DNA of 64,000 bases from Quercus robur (lineage: Eukaryota; Streptophyta; Magnoliopsida; Fagales; Fagaceae): assembly GCF_932294415.1 (NCBI RefSeq), contig NC_065538.1:40864843-40928842 (forward strand). The letters are read 5' to 3'. Below are positions 1 through 10,739 of the stretch, piece after piece (the stretch's first letter is position 1; the number at the start of each line of letters is the position of its first letter). The position numbers and the translations under genes were made by a program. The notes below the pieces were generated by a model. The model was given only the letters and a program-made list of their open reading frames with translations, had not been told where the DNA came from and did not search any database.

Positions 1-367
1 TGCTTTGCGATAAGCTTTTTACAAGTTTGAGTAGTTCTTGAAATAATTAGAATGAAGAAAGTTAATATAAGAAATTTGATAAGTATTGTCAAGATAATAG
101 CAGGTTCATGTTAGTAAAGCAATTTCAATAACATCACTCAAAGATAAACACAGAATTACTACCATTTTTTTTTCTTTAAGACAATAAATGATAAATGGCT
201 GTTGGGTTGTCTATTTTTCTTTGCAAGTAGTTGTTTCTTGTCATTTTGGGTGATAATGCTGGTATTACTAATCAAGTTCTCTTACAATATTTCACTTTTT
301 GATCGTTAAAATTTTGTTTACTTTCACATAGGTCACACTTTTTAGCAAGATATTACTAATCAAATTC

Positions 368-407
<40 letters not shown>

Positions 408-968
408 TGAGTTCAAGTTATACCTGGTATAACTCTACAAAAGTTACACATTTTTATAACCATTGATTTATATTAGATCTAATGGCTCAAAATCACTTCT
501 TTCAACCTCATCTTGCATAATTAATAGAAGCATTTTTTTTTATCTCTCCTTGTTTATTATATGTAAAGTCATCTAAAGGTTGAGAGGAAGAGGAAAAAAT
601 AACTGTAAATTCAATGCCACCCTCTTCAACGATGAATACAAAGCCAGTTGCGATATTGTGGCATGAATGAGAAAGAGCTCGAGGAGGTAGACCTAATCGC
701 AGTGGCCTTAAAGCAACTTTTATTCATTTTCTCTAAGATCCATTTTAAAGAGATCAAAGATGTCTATGATTTAGGCATAGCTATGATTTTCCTCATTTAA
801 CTTTTTTGGCCTTAATCGGTGTTAGACTTATATCTAAAGCTAAATTATACTTCTGAATTTCACCAGCTAAATTTAACGTGTAGCTCCAATGATTTGAGCG
901 GGTCAGTGGCCAATGATTTGAGTGGGTCAGTGGAGGAGGAGTTGAGCTCAAAGAGGCCTAGGCAAATG

Positions 969-1030
<62 letters not shown>

Positions 1031-1124
1031 GAGATCAATGAATTTTTTTTAAATATATATATAAAGGAATTAATGACTTTTACTGTTTTGACATCACTTA
1101 TTTTTAGAAATTTGATAACATGGC
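1..1124. other. AT-rich intergenic stretch with microsatellites
   Basis: I see no supportable gene here. A (TA)n run lies at 373-403 and a (GA)n run at 972-1026; the latter creates an artificial Arg/Glu-repeat reading frame. Bases 404-490 match the reverse complement of about 1786-1865 (shared motif GTTCAAGTTATACC), so a small inverted-repeat element, or two copies of one repeat, flanks the first solo LTR. Confidence 0.5.
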
Positions 1125-1763
1125 TGTAGGGTCACGTCCCGCAACGAACCGCGGTAAGGTTGGGTTCGCGCATGAATGGGCCCATACAATATCATTTGTA
1201 GAAAGTGGGTTCGAAAGGCTAGGCCTCGGTTACCTAGCGGTGGGTTTTTGTGGTGTTCATATGTGATTTAAGTGCCTTCACCCTTGGAGTCTTTCTCCAG
1301 GAGGTGAACTGGAAGCGCTTCTTCTTTTGGCCAGCCTTTTTTTTCATCCCTAGATTACTTATTTTTTCTTTTATACTAGTCTGCATTCACTTTCCTTCGT
1401 CCACGTGTAGGGTCGACATTTCCAAGACTGATACTTGTCCTGTCAATCCAAACCCAAAGTTGTTGGGAGTGGTTAATAAAGTTAAAGGATAAGGCTCTGT
1501 TAGGCGCAGAGATATGCATGGGGAAGATGGTAAAAGCAGCCTTTCCTAGATATTTTAGATTTCCCTTCAAGCATGTCCCTTTACCGTTTTGCCCCTCTTC
1601 TTGGTGGATCTTTGGGTCAGCCGAGGACTGCACTGTCCTCGGCTGCTTCTCCGGGCCAATTGGGCCTTATTATTCTTGAGCTCGGGCCATGACCTTTTTC
1701 GGCTTAGGCCTTTGAACTCTCCATCAGCAAGTGGGCCTGGCCCATCAATTATTGGACCCCACA
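1125..1763 (-). mobile_element. Solo LTR, copy 1 (minus orientation)
   Basis: A 639-bp LTR with TG...CA ends (TGTAGGGTCAC at the left, GGACCCCACA at the right), flanked by a perfect 5-bp duplication ATGGC at 1120-1124 and 1764-1768. It is the reverse complement of the copies at 1980-2617 and 3641-4278. The LTR promoter TATA (TTTTATA on this strand, 1369-1375) therefore points leftward. No gag-pol or primer-binding site adjoins it, so it is a solo LTR left by LTR-LTR recombination. The small reading frames inside recur in all three copies and are properties of the repeat, not genes. Confidence 0.9.
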
Positions 1764-1860
1764 ATGGCAATTAGTTTGTTATTTACCATTAGATTTGATA
1801 GAAATCAACGGTTCCAAAAATGTGTAACTCTTGTGAAATTACACCAGGTATAACTTGAAC

Positions 1861-1940
<80 letters not shown>

Positions 1941-1979
1941 TCAAGTTACACCAGGTAATATTGTTTGCAATATTACACC
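1764..1979. repeat. Spacer with (TC)n and (TA)n between opposed LTRs
   Basis: The 216-bp spacer between the two inverted solo LTRs holds (TC)n at 1864-1916 running directly into (TA)n to 1940. Before and after the microsatellite the same short motif occurs in opposite orientation (ACACCAGGTATAACTTGAA near 1841 and TTCAAGTTACACCAGGTAA near 1940), so the microsatellite sits inside a small older inverted-repeat element. Confidence 0.7.
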
Positions 1980-2617
1980 TGTGGGGTCCAATAATTGATG
2001 GGCCAGGCCCACTTGCTGATGGAGAGTTCAAAGGCCTAAGCCGAAAAAGGTCATGGCCCGAGCTCAAGAATAATAAGGCCCAATTGGCCCGGAGAAGCAG
2101 CCGAGGACAGTGCAGTCCTCGACTGACCCAAAGATCCACCAAGAAAAGGGACAAAACGGTAAAGGGACATGCTTGAAGGGAAATCTAAAATATCTAGGAA
2201 AGGCTGCCTTTACCATATTCCCCATGCATATCTCTGTGCCTAACAGAGCCTTATCCTTTAACTTTATTAACCACTCCCAACAACTTTGGGTTTGGATTGA
2301 CAGGACAAGTATCAGTCTTGGAAATGTCGACCCTACACGTGGACGAAGGAAAGTGAATGCAGATTAGTATAAAAGAAAAAATAAGTAATCTAGGGATGGG
2401 GGGAAGGCTGGCCAAAAGAAGAAGCGCTTCTAGTTCACCTCCTGGAGAAAGACTCCAAGGGTGAAGGCACTTAAATCACATATGAACACCACAAAAACCC
2501 ACCGCTGGGTAACCGAGGCCTAGCCTTTCGAACCCACTCTCTACAAATGATATTGTATGGGCCCATTCATGCGCGAACCCAACCTTACCGCGGTTCGTTA
2601 CGGGACGTGACCCTACA
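1980..2617 (+). mobile_element. Solo LTR, copy 2 (plus orientation)
   Basis: A 638-bp LTR with TGTGGGGTCC...GACCCTACA ends and a perfect 5-bp target duplication ACACC at 1975-1979 and 2618-2622. A TATAAAA box lies at 2368-2374. It differs from copy 3 at roughly ten positions by eye, so the two are recent relatives. No retroviral-type coding sequence adjoins it. Confidence 0.92.
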
Positions 2618-2622
2618 ACACC

Positions 2623-3635
2623 AATCAATTTTTTTTATTGGATGTGAATTTTGACAAATTGATCATTAGATTACATTATCTTTATATATTTTTCATACTT
2701 ATTAAATTTCAAGGTGATCAAAGTTCAATAGTCATGTCATCTATCAATTGTATAAATTCAAGTTCTTGTAGTTTAAAATAATGCATAAAATATGAGTTTA
2801 TGGATTGAATAGTAAACAACATCTGATTGCTAAGAAAATTAGCATGCATATTTAGAACATACAAAACATGTAATCCAGCGGTAGAATTTTCAAAATATAA
2901 ATTCATTAACAAGTTATTGAATAGTGTAGCATTGCTTAGAGTTAATTTATTAGTTTATTGCATTAATTGTGACACATGATAATTTATAATTCAAGTCTTC
3001 TTCTCTTCCTTTTTACTAGGACGTATTTAACAACTATTGTCATATTGTACACCACAATATGAATTGGACCTACAATTAAAAAAAATTTGTTTAGGCTTGA
3101 TGCACAAACAAGTTTGCTCTTCTTCAAAGTTTTTTTTTTTTTTTTCCCCTACTATTTTCTTGGCTAATTTGCTAAAATTTAGAAATTGTGTTTGGTTTCA
3201 TCTTGCTAGGTTCTTTTTCATAATCATTAGTTTATATGCTGTCAGTTGGTCAAAACTAAAGACCTAGGAGAGATAAAACAACATATAGTTGTAGAGCTAC
3301 TATGTGAATCTTTTTGAGAACAAGAGAATTAAATGTATAAATTTCTCAGTAGAACATAATGAGATGATTCCATGGTATACAAAAACAAATATGGTCATGA
3401 TAAACAATTACATCATGAATACGTTTGCTTTCCCCTACCTCTTTTATGTTAGTTATTGATTGACTAAGATCAACTACACATTTAGCTTCCTCAATTTTTC
3501 ACATTTTTTAAATTGTGTGAAAATGAAAATTTAAAATTAGTATATGTTTTTTGGAGAAATTTTTTTGTAATTGTTGATTCTCATATTTGAGTTTAGATAT
3601 TATCAAAATATAAATTTTTATAACTTTGTTTAATA
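2623..3635. other. AT-rich spacer without recognised gene
   Basis: About 1 kb of AT-rich DNA between solo LTR copies 2 and 3. Short reading frames lack recognisable similarity, codon bias or splice context. Nothing else was identified. Confidence 0.5.
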
Positions 3636-3640
3636 GTTCC

Positions 3641-4278
3641 TGTGGGGTCCAATAATTGATGGGCCAGGCCCACTTGCTGATGGAGAGTTCAAAGGCCTAA
3701 GCCGAAAAAGGTCATGGCCCGAGCTCAAGAATAATAAGGCCCAATTGGCCCGAAGAAGCAGCCGAGGACAGTGCAGTCCTCGGCTGACCCAAAGATCCAC
3801 CAAGAAGAGGGGCAAAACGGTAAAGGGACATGCTTGAAGGGAAATCTAAAATATCTAGGAAAGGCTGCCTTTACCATCTTCCCCATGCATATCTCTGCGC
3901 CTAACAGAGCCTTATCCTTTAACTTTATTAACCACTCCCAACAACTTTGGGTTTGGATTGACAGGACAAGTATCAGTCTTGGAAATGTCGACCCTACACG
4001 TGGACGAAGGAAAGTGAATGCAGACTAGTATAAAAGAAAAAATAAGTAATCTAGGGATGGGGGGAAGGCTGGCCAAAAGAAGAAGCGCTTCCAGTTCACC
4101 TCCTGGAGAAAGACTCCAAGGGTGAAGGCACTTAAATCACATATGAACACCACAAAAACCCACCGCTGGGTAACCGAGGCCTAGCCTTTCGAACCCACTC
4201 TCTACAAATGATATTGTATGGGCCCATTCATGCGCAAACCCAACCTTACCGCGGTTCGTTGCGAGACGTGACCCTACA
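3641..4278 (+). mobile_element. Solo LTR, copy 3 (plus orientation)
   Basis: A 638-bp LTR with TGTGGGGTCC...GACCCTACA ends and a perfect 5-bp target duplication GTTCC at 3636-3640 and 4279-4283. TATAAAA lies at 4029-4035. The 3' part carries the motif CTCTACAAATGATATTGT before a GGGCCC block. That motif is shared with the more distant LTR at 54847-55549, which links these elements into one LTR superfamily. Confidence 0.93.
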
Positions 4279-4283
4279 GTTCC

Positions 4284-4525
4284 TATGTGATAAAATGGAA
4301 ACAAAGTTTAAATAAATTGCTAATTAACTTCTCCAAAAATTTGAAATAATGTTAGCTTTCATATGAAATCATCAAAATTCATTTTCATATTCTAATAAAA
4401 ATTAGACATTCTCAATTTTTTTTATTGTGTTGGATTCTAATGCATGTTTCATTATATTATAACCGTATTACAAAATATCTTAGCATAAATAATAATTTAA
4501 AGTGCAACATGTTTTCTTGCAAAAA

Positions 4526-4557
<32 letters not shown>

Positions 4558-5170
4558 ATACAAAAAAGCAAGATATAGAGTATAGACTTCTTTACTTAGA
4601 GAATATATATTATATATTACAATGTAATCACATTATTATAAAATAAGTTTGGAACTATTACTTATAAGTCTGAACTACTATTCTCACTTTTTTACTTAAC
4701 AAAAAAAAAAATGTTAAATTTTCCCGCATATTGCATGGATATGTGAGATTGCCGATATATGTGTGAAACTCCCCCTCTTAGAGATTTAAACTTTAGTCTT
4801 TGTCCCCCACACCCCACAAGCACCCCACATCTTACAAGTACCTATATTTATGGAGTGACCATCGCACCAAAAGTGCGCGATGGTCAAATAAACTTTGTTA
4901 AATGATCGGGTTAGTAACCACGTGATAATTATCCCTCTCTCTTTGAATAAGAGCTCTTTGGTGTGAGAAATGGTGGCTACCGCGTGATAATGATCCCTCT
5001 CTCTCTCTCTCTCTCTCTCTGAGTAAGAGTTATTTGGAGTGAGAAATGGTGGCTAGTTACAAGCATGTTCTAGCTAAAACTAAGGCAGCATTGTTGCATA
5101 CTTTATCCACAAGATCTAAAACTAGAAGCAGCAGTATGTTTTCACTTCATTGAAAAGATGATTGCAGTTG
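4284..5170. repeat. Intergenic stretch with a short tandem duplication
   Basis: No gene is supported. Poly-A followed by (TA)n occurs near 4520-4555. About 4918-4980 and 4981-5056 are two tandem copies of a segment containing a CT-rich run and the motif GTGAGAAATGGTGGCTA; the second copy has an expanded (CT)n. The stretch around 4740-4870 resembles sequence near 25920-26060, suggesting a dispersed repeat of unknown class. Confidence 0.5.
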
Positions 5171-5536
5171 ACGTTTTTGTAGGAATTTGTAAGAAAGTAC
5201 AAGAGACGGAGAAATTTGCAAATCAATTAGCCCCATATAAACTTTAAAACATTTTATTCATATACAAGGATTGCAAGTCAATTCAACTCAATAAGTGAGG
5301 CAAATGTACAACAAAAACCACTAATAATCAACACCAAATCAAATGTTTGGGTAACGTTTTTGTAGGAATTTGTAAGAAAGTACAAGAGACGGAGAAATTT
5401 GCAAATCAATTAGCCCCATATAAACTTTAAAACATTTTATTCATATACAAGGATTGCAAGTCAATTCAACTCAATAAGTGAGGCAAATGTACAACAAAAA
5501 CCACTAATAATCAACACCAAATCAAATGTTTGGGTA
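5171..5536. repeat. Perfect 183-bp tandem duplication 3' of the TSJT1-like gene
   Basis: Copy 1 (5171-5353) and copy 2 (5354-5536) read identically base for base. The duplication starts 44 bp beyond the stop codon of the minus-strand TSJT1-like gene, so it probably lies in its 3' UTR or terminator. Each unit contains AATAAA on the gene strand (5253-5258 and 5436-5441), so the duplication would double the candidate polyadenylation signal. Perfect identity implies a recent event or an assembly artefact. Confidence 0.9.
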
Positions 5537-5579
5537 GATATAGGTTTCACACTATTGTGTTATGAATCTGAGTCAGGAA

Positions 5580-6895
5580 TTAATGTGAGCCCCATGTTGC
5601 CCAGTTGGCTTCACTTCCAACACGTGGCATGCTGTGGATCCTTGATTGGTTATCAACCTTAAAATTGGCCCCACACATGACCCCCTCGCTATCAATCCTA
5701 GGCATTGCCTTCATTTTCAATTTTGGATGCTCAAAGCTCATCAACCCATTCTGACCGTGGAACATGCTCCCTGCAATTGCATTCACCCAACCTTAGCTTT
5801 AGATTGCTTTCAATGTAATTATATAGTATTTATGCAATGGAATTCAAAGAGAAATCGATAGCCACACGATCATACTTTTAGGGTCTTAAAAAACTCTCGA
5901 GGCCATGGAAATTTTGAGATCAATTAGAATGTACCTATAAATATATTGAATGTGACAATAAACACCCTTTACATACCAGTAGGGAATGGTGCATATGATT
6001 TAGCACAGCTTGCTTTTATGACGTCTAAGTTGTCAGAAATCACCACAGAACCATCAGCTGCAATACCCCAGAAGAGCCTAATTTCTTCATTTGCACCCTA
6101 CACAAAACAAATTAACAAAAACCATAAGCAAATGAATTCAGAACTAACATTTTACATATGTTTCCTTTTAGAGTTTGTAGAAGATTTTTACCAGTGCAGC
6201 AAAGACTGTTCTGGCCTTGTTATCATAGACAACAAATCCAAAGCTTCCATCCAAATCTTTGAGGACTTGATCAGCAGGATATGGGCCCCTGTCACGGAGG
6301 GTCCTATATGCCTCAATCACAAGCATGGCCTCATTTGTGCCCTTTGATAAGCCATACTGCCTGATGAGGCTGCTTAGATTGTTTAGGCTCCCCAGGAAAA
6401 TGCAGTATATGTCATCTATACCACAGAACAACCTGCAATATTCAAGTGATTAAATTATTATATCAATCACAAATAAAATCAATATGCATTAGACAAAATT
6501 TTTTTTTTTCCCAAAAAAAGGCTTATCTAACAAATGGAATCTGGTGGCTCAATGACACTGTTTGATTCTCACATAAATGAGAAGTTGAAAGTGGAAATAA
6601 AAAGACAAGCCCTTGAAGTCAATTGACCAAAACTGCATGACCCATTAACAGAAACACACATAACACAAATATGAGAGAGAGGGTACCTCTGATGAATGGA
6701 ATATGTTTTCTCTGGTGGAATATATGCCAAAGACATTGCATCTCCAAAGCCGATTGAGAAGGCATCACTAGATTGAGAAATGAAGTGGTTCAAAATCTCG
6801 TTTGGAAGCTTAGGCTTCAAAGAAGAATTCAATGAGGCCGGGCTATTCAGCTCCTGAGGAGGTTGCACCAATTCTTTGTTGAATATTCCCAACAT
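5580..6895 (-). CDS. Stem-specific protein TSJT1-like / aluminium-induced protein (Wali7, DUF3700)
   Basis: Four exons on the minus strand: 6687-6895, 6192-6432, 5977-6097 and 5580-5770, all with GT-AG introns. Together they make 762 nt, or 253 residues plus stop, close to the usual family length. The start is the ATG at 6895 (MLGIFNKELV), as in relatives. The protein carries the two signature motifs of this family, YGL at residues 96-98 and LRDR at 115-118. It also has the conserved IHQRLFCGIDDIYCIFLGSL block and ends NWATWGSH. Known: the Wali7/DUF3700 fold belongs to the class II glutamine-amidotransferase (Ntn hydrolase-like) group, but the N-terminal Cys nucleophile of true amidotransferases is absent here, so enzymatic activity is not implied. 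Relatives are aluminium-, auxin- or sugar-starvation-responsive, with uncertain biochemical role. No signal peptide or membrane segment is evident. The gene looks intact. Confidence 0.93.
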
Positions 6896-7620
6896 CTTTC
6901 TTACTATTATTTTTTCCCTTTCCTGCTGTGCTTTCAAAATATAATTCCCCTCAAAACACACAAAGAGATCTAAACCAGAAATATAATATAACCAGCAAAC
7001 AGACTTAGAAGTAGTAATAGATTAACAGAGATAGAGTAGTGATGAAGAAAACTTGGTCGTGCATATATTCTATATATAGTCAGAGAGACAGAGAGAGCGT
7101 GCGTGGCAACGTTATCCAAACCACGTAGATCAAGGCTGGGAAGATACCAACCCTATAATAGTTTTTATTAATTAATTCATAAAAGTGATATTTTACTGTT
7201 CTTCACTATGTGTCATCTTAAATATTTATAAATAAAATCAAAATTTATTATGTTCACAGTATTGTTGATTTTTTAAAATTAATTATTAATGTCCTATAAA
7301 CCAATTACAATGCTGAGACATGTTTCCAAAATTTATATATATTTTTAAATTACAAGAAAACTTGTTAATTATTTTTTTTTTTTGGCAATTATGTTAATTA
7401 TTATTACGGTATGGAACAGTTAACCGAAAAAGTAAGGACTAATTTTGACTGTTAATTTATTTTCCAAAGATAGTACGCAGTACAATAGATAGATGATAAA
7501 ATTAATTAGTTTTAAAGATAAGATAAGAATCGTGAATTGCTCAAAAGATAAAAAGAACTTTTATCTTTCCCTAAAATTTAGAGATAGATTGATTAGGTTT
7601 GTACACTATCCTATCCTTTT
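6896..7620 (-). promoter_or_regulatory. Upstream region of the TSJT1-like gene with TATA box
   Basis: On the minus strand a clear TATA element, CTATATATAG (7070-7079), lies about 175 bp upstream of the start codon, which suits a 5' UTR of roughly 140 nt. A CCACGT core near 7121-7126 could be a G-box/ABRE-like site. Further upstream (7150-7620) the DNA is AT-rich with no recognised gene. The transcription start and the CCACGT element are inferred from sequence only. Confidence 0.5.
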
Positions 7621-7625
7621 TGGGG

Positions 7626-7955
7626 GTTTTTTTAAAAAATAACTATAAAACACATACTATATTATAAGTTAGACAAGGTTTCAAACTTATTGCATTTCTA
7701 GCAATTCGAGTCCAATGGACTCGATTTACCCAGAAATATGACGTGGACAAAGTGGGAAATCGAGTTTACTGAACTCGATTTCTATACATAGAAATCGAGT
7801 TTAATAAACTCAATTTTTGTGTACAGAAACCAAGTTTAACAAACTCGGTTTCTATGTATAGAAACCGAGTTTATTAAAATCGATTTCTATACATAGAAAT
7901 TTCAATAAAACTGAGAATGCCATCATTTCTGCTCAAAAAATCTCAACATTACACC

Positions 7956-7992
<37 letters not shown>

Positions 7993-8935
7993 ATAAGACC
8001 CAGAAATTTCTCTAAAACACAACCCAAAAACCACATAGAAGATCAAATGAGAAAATGATACCGGTTGTTGGGACGGCAACGACGACGGCAACGGCGACGG
8101 AACGGAGGGGCGATGGCGACGGCGACGGAACGGAGGGGCGACGGTGACGACGACGGAACGGAGGGGCGACGGCATCGGAGCGGAGGTTCACCATCTGGAT
8201 TTGATTTCTTCTCATCAAACACAAACAGAGGAAAATCGGCGTTGTGCTTCAACAGGCGAGAGAGAGAATCGCGTCATCTTCGTCCTCCGTCGTTTGCTCT
8301 GCTTTCACCGCCACTCGTCCTCTTCCCCACTGCCAACGACATACGATCGAAATGGGTTTGATTGTTTGTTTGTTTTTTATTGTTCTGATTTCATTAGTTT
8401 ATGAGAAAGATTGTATTTTCTGATTTCATTGCATTTTCTGTTTGTGTTTTGTTCAGATTGTATTTTGTTTTTAGTAGCCGTCGAGATAAAGGCTGGATTT
8501 TCTTTTCTTTTTTTTGGGTTCTGATTTTCTATGTGGTTTTTGGGTTGTGTTTTAGAGAAATTTCTGGGTCTTATGTTCTTTTTTTTTTTTTTTTTTGTTG
8601 GGTGTAATGTTGAGATTTTTTGAGCAGAAATGATGGCATTCTCAGTTTTATTGAAATCGATTTCTATACATAGAAATCGATTTTAATAAACTCGGTTTCT
8701 ATACATAGAAACCGAGTTTGTTAAACTTGGTTTCTGTACACAGAAATTGAGTTTATTAAACTCGATTTCTATGTATAGAAATCGAGTTCAGTAAACTCGA
8801 TTTCCCACTTTGTCCACGTCATATTTCTGGGTAAATCGAGTCCACTGGACTCGAATGGCTAGAAATGCAATAAGTTTGAAACCTTGTCTAACTTATAATA
8901 TAGTATGTGTTTTATAGTTATTTTTTTAAAAAACC
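7626..8935. mobile_element. Foldback transposon with long palindrome-rich inverted arms
   Basis: About 7622-8040 is the inverted complement of about 8520-8939, giving arms of roughly 420 bp around a ~480-bp loop. The outer ends begin GGGGGTTTTTTTAAAAAATA and mirror each other; TTTTT lies on both sides, too simple to prove a target duplication. Within each arm, from 7700 to 7905 and 8655 to 8850, the sequence is a chain of short near-perfect palindromes such as GATTTCTATACATAGAAATC. A poly-A tract (from 7958) and its poly-T counterpart (8578-8596) are also mirrored. The termini suggest a MULE-like or foldback class element. No transposase is present. Confidence 0.8.
8060..8360. repeat. GC-rich loop of the foldback element with GACGGAACGGAGGGGCGA minisatellite
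   Basis: The loop holds about four imperfect copies of a GGCGACGGAACGGAGGGGC unit (8070-8185), strongly GC-rich against the AT-rich arms. Sequence resembling a 5' UTR follows, with a CGTCATCTTCGTCCTCCGTC stretch. All six frames give only low-complexity peptides. It may be a captured 5' gene end, but I cannot name a source gene. Confidence 0.55.
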
Positions 8936-8944
8936 CCCTTTTTG

Positions 8945-9441
8945 GTCAGTGGTCATAGCCTAGGCCCTAGGAGATGGTAATAGAATGAAAGAATCTAGTA
9001 CTAGTTTCCAGGGGTTTTGATTCTGATTTGTTTGTCTTAATGTTCTTTATCCAAAAGAAATAATAAAAAAGTGAGCTGACAGTTATCCGAGTCAGCGAAA
9101 TCATCGGTGTCGGTGACTTCTCTCTCACATCTCGTACTTCTGACGTGTCCATGTGGATAAGTCAATCTTCTTTTATGTTTGAACTTTGACATTCTCCATG
9201 TGGAGTAAAAAGTACCGTCCATGTCAATTTGGCCATTCCCAGGCAGCGGCTGAGCCTAGATTGCTTATTTGATCATGTCAATCTTCTTCTTTTTTATTGT
9301 GGGCTTCTTCTACGGTTTAAAAGAAGTGGTCTTATCAATTATCATATGAATTTCATCATATATCAATATCAATAAGACGTGTATATGTATATCTGATAAT
9401 AAAAGTAATACCTGTGTATCAATGTATATATTGATACTTCC
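8945..9441. other. Intergenic stretch, no gene recognised
   Basis: AT-rich DNA between the foldback element and the nested transposon block. Short reading frames show no conserved domain. A CACATGGAC-type repeat around 9145-9225 is the only noticeable local structure. Confidence 0.4.
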
Positions 9442-10194
9442 TTAGAGCAATAGTATCCTATTATTTTATCCTATTCTATTTTACCATCTTAAAAAATTAT
9501 TTTATCAATTATACAACACTATTTTCTATATTCTTAGTATCTCAATTTTTATTTTACAATATAACACATTAAAATAATATTTCTACACAATAAAATAATA
9601 TATCCCAAAATCCAAATAAAAACAAAGCAAAAACACTATTTTGATCCTTACATTTTAAGGTTATAATCAATTTGATCCTTACATTTTAGTAGCCATTAAT
9701 GTGATCTTTATTATTTTCAACTTGCAGTCAATTTGGTCTCTACCGTTAACTCACTAACGAAAAATGTCTATATAGCAAATGGAATGTATAGTTGGCACAC
9801 TTGAATTTGACATGTCTATAATAATAATAATAATTTAATAGAGATTGAAAAATGCCACATCATCCCTTTTTTTTTTTTTATAACCATTTATTATTATTTT
9901 TAAACCTCCATATCAGCATTCAAATTGAAAAAAGAAAAAAGCAATTAAATCAGAAAAATATAACAAGAAAACACAAAATTTAAAAACATCAAGATTTTAT
10001 TTTATTTTCCTACCTTTCTTAGCAACCAAACATACAAAACCATCTCATCAAAAAAAAAAAAAAAAAACACACAAAAACACAAACGTATGCAAATCCCAGA
10101 TCAAACCCAAACTCTACTCTCTACATAAGTTCGAAAACAATGTTACTGAAACTAGAATGTTCCACTTGATTCAGCAGGATCATACCAAGTCAAC

Positions 10195-10600
10195 TCACCA
10201 AAACACAATTCTAGAGAATGACAACAATCTATCTAATCTAGATTCTTGAAGATACTGTGAAAACAAAACCCACATTTTTTTTTTTAAGAGCCAAACTTTG
10301 AACAAAATAACAAATACCCATGAATCATTTACTTGAATGGAGTCAAGCTTAAGAAGCAATTCCATAGCTTTTTGAGAAAGAGCATCAAAATCGAAGTGGG
10401 TCTCGCTAGAAATAAAAAACTTGAGAGAGTTGAAAGTGGACTTGATAAGAATGAGGCCTTTGAGGTTTCTAAGGGTTCTTGATCTACGAACAAGGAACAC
10501 ACACAAAAATGGGTTTGGATTATACACTTTTAACAAATAGTCTACAGTATTAATTTGAAACACTCTTTGGTCTAATTCCAAAGATGGCATCATCTATCGC
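10195..10600 (-). pseudogene. Captured 5' gene fragment, possibly from a BAG-domain-type protein
   Basis: On the minus strand an ATG-ATG start near 10591, preceded by in-frame stops as in a 5' UTR, opens a frame beginning MMPSLELDQRVFQINTVDYL. It continues through a hydrophilic helix-like region to FDFDALSQKAMELLLKLDSI. A consensus-like donor (GTAAAT) follows at about 10337; beyond it the frame reads intron-like sequence. The SQKAMELLLKLDSIQ block resembles plant BAG-type chaperone regulators, but I recall no exact match, so the name is tentative. Only one exon is present and it sits between MULE-like arms, so I read it as a captured fragment. Confidence 0.4.
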
Positions 10601-10739
10601 TCTTAGAAGGACGCCACCCCAATCCCCTTGTCCAAGCTTCTCAACCCGATTCGCTTCCTCAAATTGGAAGGAAGACAACAATGCTTTGCAGTTTGAGTCA
10701 TGATGGGGGAGGTTGAGGGGCCGTTTGGTCACCTATTTC

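Noticed and set aside
819-1052. 77-residue frame with a long Arg-Glu repeat
   Set aside because: Generated by the (GA)n microsatellite.
1120-2622. Interpreting the opposed LTR pair as one composite or foldback transposon
   Set aside because: Each LTR has its own distinct 5-bp target duplication, which requires two insertions.
1376-4028. Repeated 85-, 67- and 61-residue reading frames (for example the one reading STDPKIHQEKGQNGKGTC)
   Set aside because: They occur at the same position in all three solo LTRs, overlap the LTR promoter, and resemble no protein; they are LTR sequence read by chance.
7933-8404. Overlapping Arg/Pro/Ser-rich frames on both strands
   Set aside because: Low-complexity translations of the GC-rich minisatellite in the foldback loop.
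7626-8935. Target-site duplication TTTTT for the foldback element
   Set aside because: A five-base T run next to G/C homopolymers is too weak to call.
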